In this document: positions 53,418-60,494 of the stretch, in pieces
Numbering within the stretch: the first letter of the stretch is position 1
How the letters are laid out: every line of letters starts with the position of its first letter
Assembly: GCA_964573255.1 (NCBI GenBank)
Contig: CAZNJB010000008.1
Location: forward strand, 1-64,000
Reading direction: 5' to 3'
DNA length: 64,000 nt
DNA from: CAYNUJ01 sp964573255
GTDB taxonomy: Bacteria > Bacteroidota > Ignavibacteria > Ignavibacteriales > Melioribacteraceae
Translations under genes and position numbers: made by a program
The notes under the pieces: generated by a model
Database searches by the model: none
Told to the model about the DNA's origin: nothing
What the model saw: only the letters and a program-made list of their open reading frames with translations

Positions 53418-54980
53418 TTAGTCTCTTAAAATTTCTTTCAATTTCTCTCTCATCTGCTCCTGCACTTCGGCTAATTCCTTTTCCAGCTCCTCAATTTTTT
53501 TCTGAACTTCGTCTATATCGATTTCTTCTTCTTCTTCGAAGGTATCGACGTAGCGCGGAATGTTTAGATTAAATTCATTTTCTTTAATTTCGTTAAATTG
53601 TGCAAGATAAGAATATTTATCTTTAACTTTTCTCTCTTTATAAACGGTTACTATTTTTTTAATATGCTCTTCCGAAAGTTCATTCTGGTTTTTCCCTTGA
53701 ACAAATTCCCGACTTGCATCAATAAATAACACATCTTTTTTATTTTCATTTAATCCGCCTTTTTCCCTCGAACGATCAAAGACTAATATTGCCACAGGAA
53801 TATTTGTAGTTGGGAATAAATTTCCAGGTAGACCGATAACTGCATCGAGCAAATTTTCCTCTATCATTTTCTGTCGTATTCTACCTTCGGCTCCTCCGCG
53901 GAATAAGACGCCATGCGGCACAATTACTACTACCCGTCCTTTCAAAGGTTTTGCTGTTTCAATCATGTGAGTTATAAACGCCCAGTCACCTTTGCTTTTC
54001 GGAGGCACGCCGCGCCAGAATCGGTTATAGCGGTCGTTACTTGCGTTTTCCGCACCCCATTTATCGAGCGAAAAAGGAGGATTGGCAACTACACAATCAA
54101 ACTTCATCAACTTGTCGTTTTCCACAAGCATAGGACTGTTGAGCGTATCGCCCCACTCAATTCGTGCGCTGTCGAAACTATGGAGAAACATATTCATTCT
54201 GCAAAGCGCCCAAGTGCTTCCGTTGGATTCCTGACCGAAAAGGGCGAAGTTGTTTGAACCGACAGCTTTTCCGGCTTGGATGAGCAATCCGCCCGAACCG
54301 CATGCCGGATCGCAGATTCTGTCTCCGTCTTTCGGAGCGGCAAGTTTTGCAACCAATTCGGTTACTTTAAGCGGCGTAAAGAATTCGCCCGCTTTCTTGC
54401 CGGAATCTGCTGCAAAACGCTCTATTAAATAAATGTATGTATTCCCGATTACGTCTTCGGATACTTTGCTCGGGCTCATATCCAATTCCGGTTTGTTGAA
54501 ATCTTCAAGCAGTAGTTTCAACCTCCGGTTTTTATCCTTAGTTTTGCCAAGATTCGCCTCACTGTTAAAATCGATGTTTCTGAATACGCCTTCCAATTTC
54601 GACTTGTTTTTTTCTTCTATATCAGCCAATACTATGTTGATTAAATCGCCGATGTTATCGGCATTTCTGCGGTCGTAAAGGTTATAGAAATCGCCGAGAA
54701 ATCTATCCGTAACTTCTCCGGTTTCAATATCTTTTATTTCAACATAATCGAGTATAAATCTTTCCCTTTCAAGTTTTCTACGTATCCTAACCTCGTCGTC
54801 GCCATACTGTTTTTTATATTTTTCATAATGATCTTTCCAAACATCTGAGATGTATTTTAAGAAAAGCATAACGAGTATATAGTCTTTATACTGCGCTGGA
54901 TCAACAACGCCGCGAAAAGTATCACACGCTGCCCAGGCTGCATTGTTAATATCTTTTTGATTTATTTTTTTGTCTGTCAT
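53418..54980 (-). CDS. hsdM: Type I restriction-modification methyltransferase subunit
   Basis: This 520-residue N6-adenine methylase protects host DNA. The SAM-binding block is DPACGSGGLLIQ (near 222-233), and the catalytic NPPF motif is at VVANPPFS (near 300). An N-terminal HsdM helical domain precedes it, and the last 30 residues form a Glu/Lys-rich coiled coil (EEEEEIDIDEVQKKIEE). Its ATG lies in the stop of the upstream 57-residue gene (ATGA). Confidence 0.95.
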   Translation of the reverse strand: MTDKKINQKDINNAAWAACDTFRGVVDPAQYKDYILVMLFLKYISDVWKDHYEKYKKQYGDDEVRIRRKLERERFILDYVEIKDIETGEVTDRFLGDFYNLYDRRNADNIGDLINIVLADIEEKNKSKLEGVFRNIDFNSEANLGKTKDKNRRLKLLLEDFNKPELDMSPSKVSEDVIGNTYIYLIERFAADSGKKAGEFFTPLKVTELVAKLAAPKDGDRICDPACGSGGLLIQAGKAVGSNNFALFGQESNGSTWALCRMNMFLHSFDSARIEWGDTLNSPMLVENDKLMKFDCVVANPPFSLDKWGAENASNDRYNRFWRGVPPKSKGDWAFITHMIETAKPLKGRVVVIVPHGVLFRGGAEGRIRQKMIEENLLDAVIGLPGNLFPTTNIPVAILVFDRSREKGGLNENKKDVLFIDASREFVQGKNQNELSEEHIKKIVTVYKERKVKDKYSYLAQFNEIKENEFNLNIPRYVDTFEEEEEIDIDEVQKKIEELEKELAEVQEQMREKLKEILRD

Positions 54981-55150
54981 TTTTCTTTCCTTACGCCTTT
55001 GAATGGTTTATCATCCGCTTTCTGATCTATGAATTTTCCATTTTCCGAATTACGCTTTACCCACCGTTTAGTTCTAGGATTGTAAGTTTGCGACCTTTTA
55101 CGTACTGCACCGTATCTGTGTCCGTCGCCTGTCGGAGGATTAGTCGCCAT
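54977..55150 (-). CDS. 57-residue basic protein upstream of hsdM
   Basis: The frame runs from ATG at 55150 to a TGA overlapping the hsdM ATG by four bases, giving a protein that begins MATNPPTGDGHRYGAVRKRS and ends KPFKGVRKEK. It is strongly basic and glycine/lysine-rich, with no known domain that I can name. I recall similar short proteins (PPTGDGHRxGAV ... KPFKGVRKEK) beside other type I loci. Its 5' end overlaps the half-size hsdS stop by 11 bases. The double overlap argues it is translated. Confidence 0.7.
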   Translation of the reverse strand: MATNPPTGDGHRYGAVRKRSQTYNPRTKRWVKRNSENGKFIDQKADDKPFKGVRKEK

Positions 55151-55727
55151 GTTTTTCCTCCTTTATACTATTTAACAAAATAGCCGATATATATTCATCT
55201 TTCTTTTTTGCCAATTGGTTAAGAAGTGATAATTCTTTCTTTGCCAATTGCGAAATTTTTACAATCTTTTGTTGTTTTTCAATAGTTGGAATTTCTATTT
55301 CAAGTTCTTCCAGAACCTGTTTTGTAATCATTTTTTGAAATGTCCCTTTTGCTCTACTATTAAGAAAAGCTTGAGCGGGAGTTTGATTTATATACCAAAG
55401 AACATACTCAGGTAAAATATTTTTAGATTCAATCCTAATTTTAATAAGCGGTGCAGCTAAAATTGCATTCTTTACTTCTTCATCTAAAATACAAGCTGTT
55501 GTATCCAGCCCTCTTGTTTTAAATATTATATCATTTTTCAGCATTTTGTAATGATTTTTCAAGTCCTGAATTTCAGTTTTATCTAAATTGCTTGTATCCA
55601 CTATAAATTCATCCGTTAGATCTTTCATTTGAATTACTCGTACATTCCAATTCTTCTCTTTCAGAATCTTGGTGCGAAAAGAGTAACCTAATTGAATATT
55701 TGCTATATTTTTGAGTTTTGTTTTCAA
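55140..55727 (-). CDS. hsdS: Half-size HsdS (single target-recognition domain)
   Basis: This 195-residue protein has one TRD (about 1-130) followed by the typical conserved helix (PTIEKQQKIVKISQLAKKELSLL). Full S proteins have two TRDs of this size. The first codons MKTKLKNIANIQLGYSFRTK give a complete N-terminus, so it is not a fragment of a longer frame. It leads the defence operon. It may dimerise to form a symmetric specificity, or act as an alternative or regulatory S subunit. Confidence 0.85.
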   Translation of the reverse strand: MKTKLKNIANIQLGYSFRTKILKEKNWNVRVIQMKDLTDEFIVDTSNLDKTEIQDLKNHYKMLKNDIIFKTRGLDTTACILDEEVKNAILAAPLIKIRIESKNILPEYVLWYINQTPAQAFLNSRAKGTFQKMITKQVLEELEIEIPTIEKQQKIVKISQLAKKELSLLNQLAKKKDEYISAILLNSIKEEKHGD

Positions 55728-55767
55728 TAGCCCCTATTAATATTTACAGAAATCTCATTACTGTATT

Positions 55768-55799
55768 GCAAAGATACAAGAACAATTGAATTTTGTCAA
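55768..55799 (-). promoter_or_regulatory. Strong promoter of the defence operon
   Basis: On the minus strand: TTGACA (55794-55799), a 17-base spacer, then TATCTT (55771-55776) continuing as TATCTTTGC, which fits both a sigma-70 -10 box and the Bacteroidota TAnnTTTGC element. It lies 41 bases upstream of the half-size hsdS ATG. No operator is obvious. The rest of 55728-55945 also serves the divergent pit gene. Confidence 0.65.
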
Positions 55800-55945
55800 G
55801 AACTTTATTTTGCAGAAACGGCATTACTGCTCATTATATTACTTTAATCGGTTTTTTCTTCAGATAAACTCAACTGCCTAACTATTTTCATCCAATTGTA
55901 AATCACCTTACATTTTATATCGTCATCTTAAAATAATTTTAGAAT

Positions 55946-57061
55946 ATGATTTTTATTCTTCTTTTCATTTCCGTGATATTTCTCGCTTACAGTAATGGAG
56001 CGAACGATAATTTTAAAGGCGTGGCCACGCTTTTCGGCAGCGGCACGAACAGCTACAAAAGAGCGTTAAACTGGGCAACGTTTACCACTTTTGCCGGTTC
56101 AATCGCTTCTATATTTTTCGCGAGCGTATTGGTTAAAAACTTTTCCGGTAAGGACTTAATTTCCGATGAGTTAATAGGAGCACCGGAGTTCGGCGCGTCA
56201 ATCGCTTTGGCTTCCGCGCTTACCGTATTTTTGGCAACGAAAATCGGTATGCCCATTTCGACTACTCACAGTTTGGTAGGAGCTTTATTCGGCACAGGAA
56301 TCATAGCCGTAGGAAGAAATTTTAATTTCGAAAAGCTCGCTTCAGTATTTTTAACGCCGCTGATTGTAAGTCCGCTTATTGCCGCCGTCCTAAGTTTTGC
56401 GATTTACCACGCATTTAAATATTTCCGAAAGAAAAGTGGAATTAAAAAATCTACGTGTATTTGCGTCGGCAACGCTTACGTTCCGGTAAATCAACTCGCA
56501 ACGGATAATTTCGTTTCGGTCTATCCGGAATTGCAGACGTCGATAAGGATTTCCACCGACAGCGAATGCCGCGAAATTTACGAAGGGAAGTTCCTCGGAA
56601 TCGGCGTTCAAAAGGCATTGGACTACGCTCATTATTTAAGCGCGGGAGTGGTAAGTTTTGCAAGAGGATTGAACGACACACCTAAAATCGTCGGACTAAT
56701 TCTAGCGATTAACGCGCTGAATATTCAAGTTGGTTTGATTGTTTTGGCGGTTGCCATGGCTGTGGGGGGACTATTAAACGCAAAGAAAGTTGCGCAAACC
56801 GTAAGCAAAAAAATTACGCCTATGGACGCCGGACAAGGATTTACGGCAAATTTGATCACCGGATTGCTTGTAACCACCGCAAGCATACATGGTCTGCCGG
56901 TTTCAACCACTCACGTTTCCGTCGGCTCCCTATTCGGTATTGGAGCGGTAACCCGGAAAGCGAATTTGGGAATGATACGGAAGATTCTTTTATCATGGGT
57001 TTTAACTTTGCCCGCAGCGGCAATTTTGAGCGCTTCTATTTACAGTCTCCTTTCGGTTTAG
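55946..57061 (+). CDS. pit: PiT-family inorganic phosphate transporter
   Basis: This 371-residue low-affinity phosphate permease (cation-coupled) has about 10 helices in two repeats. Signature NGANDNFKG (near 17-25) and GLNDTPKI (near 242-249) are the two inverted PiT motifs, with PISTTHSL and PVSTTHVS in the matching positions. A soluble loop (about 165-215) separates the halves. It is not clear whether a DUF47 regulator lies nearby; none is in the window. Confidence 0.92.
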   Translation: MIFILLFISVIFLAYSNGANDNFKGVATLFGSGTNSYKRALNWATFTTFAGSIASIFFASVLVKNFSGKDLISDELIGAPEFGASIALASALTVFLATKIGMPISTTHSLVGALFGTGIIAVGRNFNFEKLASVFLTPLIVSPLIAAVLSFAIYHAFKYFRKKSGIKKSTCICVGNAYVPVNQLATDNFVSVYPELQTSIRISTDSECREIYEGKFLGIGVQKALDYAHYLSAGVVSFARGLNDTPKIVGLILAINALNIQVGLIVLAVAMAVGGLLNAKKVAQTVSKKITPMDAGQGFTANLITGLLVTTASIHGLPVSTTHVSVGSLFGIGAVTRKANLGMIRKILLSWVLTLPAAAILSASIYSLLSV

Positions 57062-57826
57062 TAAAATTAATCACTCTTTATTTCAGACATATTATTTGAT
57101 TGAACACAGATGACACCCGTTCAAGTAAACCTGACCAGGCAAGCAGATTTAACGGATTTACACAGATAGGAAAATAATTTTCCTCTTTGTGAATTTTGAG
57201 CCCTCGTTGTGCTTTTTTTTCATTTTCATTCTTATAACTTTACTCACCCCACTGAATCTCCCCTTCCTAAATTCAATGTTGTCAACTTAAGAAAAGTAAG
57301 ACAAGAATTATTAATTAAACTGCTTCGCACTTTCTAATGTAAATTATAGTTTTAGACGAATACTAATACAATATTTAAATTATACCGACTGCAACGCAGT
57401 CGAATTTACAATAATCTCGAACGAAGTTCGGGGGTTAAGAATAGGAAACAAAATCACAACTGCGGCGCAGTTGAATTATAACCTAATTCTCATGAACACA
57501 CGCTAAGTTGACAGCATTAAATAAATAGAGCAGGTTGAAAAAATAATCAAGAATAACTGAAAATTTAATTTGCATACTCTCCTCTATTTTTTTTTGCAAA
57601 AAGTTATAATAAGACGTTAAGCTCTTGGAATAACGGATTGGGTGTCTTAAATAGAGGAGAAGGAGTTAAAAACTTGGGAAGCAAAACAAAGGGAAACAGC
57701 GGAGGGCAATTGGAATTAAAATGCTTAACTCCAAATGAAGAGATGTTAAACTCACCGAAAAAACTTACCGCATGGAAAGGCACTGCAACCATACCGAAAT
57801 CTGCAATATCAATTAGGAGTCTGGAA
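57062..57826. repeat. 765-base non-coding region with REP-like palindromes
   Basis: No credible gene was found between pit and the frameshifted gene. Three short hairpins of one style occur: CGACTGC/GCAGTCG around AAC (57386-57402), CGAAC/GTTCG around GAA (57418-57430), and CAACTGC/GCAGTTG around GGC (57457-57473). The first and third share the flank GAATT. An early stretch (about 57111-57170, with CACAGATGAC and ATTTACACAGATAG) resembles a repeat I associate with intergenic regions of this phylum. This is a REP/intergenic repeat cluster. Confidence 0.55.
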
Positions 57827-58371
57827 ATGAAAGGGTTAATTTTATTATTATTTCTGTTTTTGGGCAATGATATCTTTGCTCAAAATAGTGAGTTATCTCA
57901 ATTTAATGATTATGAATTTACTTTAACTAATAAAAATTATTATTCTGAAAATATTAACCATTCAATGCCGCCTGTGGACGCCTCCAATAATAAATTACGA
58001 GGTTTTTTCTTTTATCAAGTATAGGAATTATAGAGATAGCTTCTTGGGGATTGGGTTATCAAATATCGGATAACTATTCTTTAGCTCTAAAAAGAGCAGG
58101 AACTTGGATCGGTTCCGGAGGAGGCTTCTTTCCAAATGGCGCGGCTGGATATGCCGTTGAGTTAAGCTATTATACGCCAATTCTGTTTGGAAATACAATT
58201 ACCAATGCATTAAACAACGTCGCATCTTCACTTTTTACAAGTAACTTTCATTGGGAAATAACTTCAACCCCTCGCGGGGTTGTTTCCCATTTTTTGCTTT
58301 TCCCCCGAACTGCGCTCGCGGTTATTCATATTCGACCGCTGCGCGGTTGCGAGGAATATTCCAATCTGTGA
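57827..58371 (+). pseudogene. Short secreted protein, interrupted by a -1 frameshift at a T6C heptamer
   Basis: The gene starts at 57827 with a Shine-Dalgarno GGAG and a signal peptide MKGLILLLFLFLGNDIFAQ. The first frame stops at 58024, and a second frame (-1) reads on through FFLLSSIGIIEIASWGLGYQISDN to 58371. The shift maps to TTTTTTC at 58003-58009, which is a canonical X XXY YYZ slippery heptamer in frame (GGT TTT TTC). Either it is a programmed -1 frameshift or a one-base error or mutation; the second is more likely. The C-terminal end, with PRGVVSHFLLFPRTAL, comes from repeat DNA and is probably not native. Function unknown. Confidence 0.6.
58265..58349. repeat. Palindrome cluster inside the 3' end of the frameshifted gene
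   Basis: Hairpins: CAACCCC/GGGGTTG around TCGC (58265-58282), AACTGCG/CGCGGTT around CT (58308-58323, one wobble), and CGACCGC/GCGGTTG around TGC (58333-58349, one wobble). The last matches the style CRACYGC-N3-GCRGTYG of the two hairpins at 57386 and 57457. Part of the same repeat family. Confidence 0.6.
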
Positions 58372-58438
58372 AAATCATAATAAATCATGATAATCTGCGT
58401 CCTATTGATGCATAGATTTATAATTCACTTCGAATCAC

Positions 58439-59689
58439 TCAGAAACTGTAAATTACTTTTCCGTAAAGCATATCGTTTTTATCGTATTGACCGAATGACC
58501 CTTCGCTGCCTGTAAAAATGTTTGCACCGAATTGAATGTTAATTGCGTCCGAAAAATCGTATAGTATTCTGGGACGAATCAAAGAACCGGAATATTCGAA
58601 ATCGTAATAAGAAAATAATTCGAACGTTAATGTTTCGTTCAGCGTTGAATAACGGGCGAGGTAAGTCATCATATTGTTATTTTCGCCTTTGAAATAAGGA
58701 TTAGAGACAATAATGTTTTCGTAATTCATGATTTTGCGCTGAATGAATTGAGTGCTGAAATTAATATCCCATAATGTGAAATCAACGCCGAACATGTAAT
58801 GCAGATAATCCTTTTGAATCACTCCGTTGTTTATCGAGGGGTCAACAGTATTGAAATATTTTCCCCAATAGTAAGCGCCTTCTCCGCGGAAAACAAAAGG
58901 TCCGACTGTTGTACTAAAACTTCCGCCTGCTAATGTTAATCTTTTGTGTTCCGGCGTAATAGTGAGTTTTTTAGTCATCGTATTCGGATCGAAAGTGAGA
59001 TTCGAAAACATCGTAGGATCGTCGTCCCACATATAACCGCCCATAAGTTCGAAATCGACCAATTCGGTTAGCGAGGAAAATTTCAAAAAGATTTCGCTGT
59101 TTTCCATCGACGGCGTTACAGTCTGCTTCGAATAATCAAAGTCAGGCTGAATGGGGAAATCGGGTAATTTAGGCGCCCAGGCGGATTTGGTGTCGGGATA
59201 AACCGTGGGAGTAAATACCGGAAGCCATACCAATTCGAATGTGCTGTTGTCTATGTAATAATCGAATTTCGCACCGATTACGCCCCTGCGTATTTCGTCG
59301 AATTCCGGCAGCAAAAATTCGAACAAATCTTTCGGTGAAACAATATCGGTAATAAAAACACCGTCGGCTTTGCCCCAAACTATCTGCTGCTTGCCTATCC
59401 GCAAATCGAAATCATCGAAATACAAATCGAGGTAAGCTTCTCGTAAACGGAAAGTTAAACTATCCGAATAGTTGTGGTATATCAGCGGGTTCACTTTAAA
59501 AGCAGTGCTTCCGAAATTCTTTTCTATGTTCAAATTGAATGTGTTCTGCATAATCACAAAATCGCTGGAACCGTTGCCTATCAGCATTCCGGGATAGGTT
59601 CTAACGTAACCGGAAAAATCAACGTTCTGTGCTTTCGTAGCCTGAACTGTTAGCATCAATGCGAATAGAATTGCAATTATCTTTTTCAT
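58439..59689 (-). CDS. Outer-membrane beta-barrel protein (DUF1302-like)
   Basis: This 416-residue protein has a signal peptide (1-20, ending TKAQ) and alternating beta strands throughout, ending with an aromatic C-terminus (KVIYSF), typical of an outer-membrane barrel. LREAYLDLYFDDFDLRIGKQQIVWGKADG fits the DUF1302 style. The start at 59689 is preferred over the longer frame because AAGGAG precedes it. As the last gene of a TetR-controlled operon with an RND pump, it probably provides an outer-membrane exit or lipid-handling partner. Confidence 0.78.
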   Translation of the reverse strand: MKKIIAILFALMLTVQATKAQNVDFSGYVRTYPGMLIGNGSSDFVIMQNTFNLNIEKNFGSTAFKVNPLIYHNYSDSLTFRLREAYLDLYFDDFDLRIGKQQIVWGKADGVFITDIVSPKDLFEFLLPEFDEIRRGVIGAKFDYYIDNSTFELVWLPVFTPTVYPDTKSAWAPKLPDFPIQPDFDYSKQTVTPSMENSEIFLKFSSLTELVDFELMGGYMWDDDPTMFSNLTFDPNTMTKKLTITPEHKRLTLAGGSFSTTVGPFVFRGEGAYYWGKYFNTVDPSINNGVIQKDYLHYMFGVDFTLWDINFSTQFIQRKIMNYENIIVSNPYFKGENNNMMTYLARYSTLNETLTFELFSYYDFEYSGSLIRPRILYDFSDAINIQFGANIFTGSEGSFGQYDKNDMLYGKVIYSF

Positions 59690-59709
59690 TTTCTTTACTC
59701 CTTCCAAAT

Positions 59710-60492
59710 TTAGATGCCTCTGGTCATCATTCTTTCGGTAAATTTAGACTTTGGAATATTTGTGTTTATTTTAACGTGCTTCAATTCCATAATGGTTTTG
59801 TGATTTTTCTGTACGTTGTTCATTTCCGTATCAACAATAATCCAGAATCCTTTAATTTTATCATATTTTTTAACCGTTAAAATTTTCAGTAAATCGCCGT
59901 CCTCGTCGTAGAATTCTTTTTTAAGACCTATCCATTTATCCTTGATAATCCAAGAGATGGTTTTGGAATACATATAATCTTCATCTTTAGGAATGCTTTC
60001 TACAACGTAACACTCTTCCCCGTTAAGTGTTTCTTCTCTCAATAATTTATGTGTGTCGTCCGAAGGTTTACGATCACCAAGATCATCGTATGTAAAGTCG
60101 GAACCCATAAAATAATCCCCTTTGCTGTCGCTTGAAATTCTCTTTATTTTTTTCAATGCCGGTAAATAAATCCACTGATCATCGGCTTTGCCTTCTTCGT
60201 CGTAACTCCAGTTCATAAAAGAAGTGTTCTTAACGTCTGCCGGAGCTACAAAGAACATTATTTTCTTTTCCACATCTCCGAAATCGCGCGAGAATTGTTT
60301 TATTTTTCTTACTCTTTCCTTTCCGCTCGAATTTCTAAGTGTCATGGTTAAATCGGCAGTCATATCATTTCCTACTGGACGATTATATACGTTTTCTATT
60401 ATTTGCAGTCCTGTTATTTTTTGCGCCAGTCCGGGTACATTTATTATCATTAGCAATACTGCTATTAACATTGATATTCTTATGCTTTTCAT
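59710..60492 (-). CDS. Periplasmic LolA-like outer-membrane lipoprotein-sorting protein
   Basis: This 260-residue secreted protein (signal 1-23) matches the outer-membrane lipoprotein-sorting PF17131-type family that accompanies MMPL/RND pumps. Features include NRPVGNDMTADLTMTLRNSSG, MGSDFTYDDLGDRKPSDDTHKLL and WIVDTEM-like strands. Unlike LolA proper, the family is not tied to LolCDE. It starts 2 bases after the RND gene ends. It would move a lipid or hydrophobic cargo to the outer membrane. Confidence 0.8.
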   Translation of the reverse strand: MKSIRISMLIAVLLMIINVPGLAQKITGLQIIENVYNRPVGNDMTADLTMTLRNSSGKERVRKIKQFSRDFGDVEKKIMFFVAPADVKNTSFMNWSYDEEGKADDQWIYLPALKKIKRISSDSKGDYFMGSDFTYDDLGDRKPSDDTHKLLREETLNGEECYVVESIPKDEDYMYSKTISWIIKDKWIGLKKEFYDEDGDLLKILTVKKYDKIKGFWIIVDTEMNNVQKNHKTIMELKHVKINTNIPKSKFTERMMTRGI

Positions 60493-60494
60493 TT

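Noticed and set aside
43288..55945. Defence operon as part of a prophage or integrative element
   Set aside because: No integrase, recombinase, tRNA, or attachment-site repeat was seen beside it; acquisition may still have occurred but is not shown.
57638..57826. Extended start for the secreted protein, giving 128 codons
   Set aside because: The ATG at 57827 has a Shine-Dalgarno and a clean signal peptide; the extension has neither.
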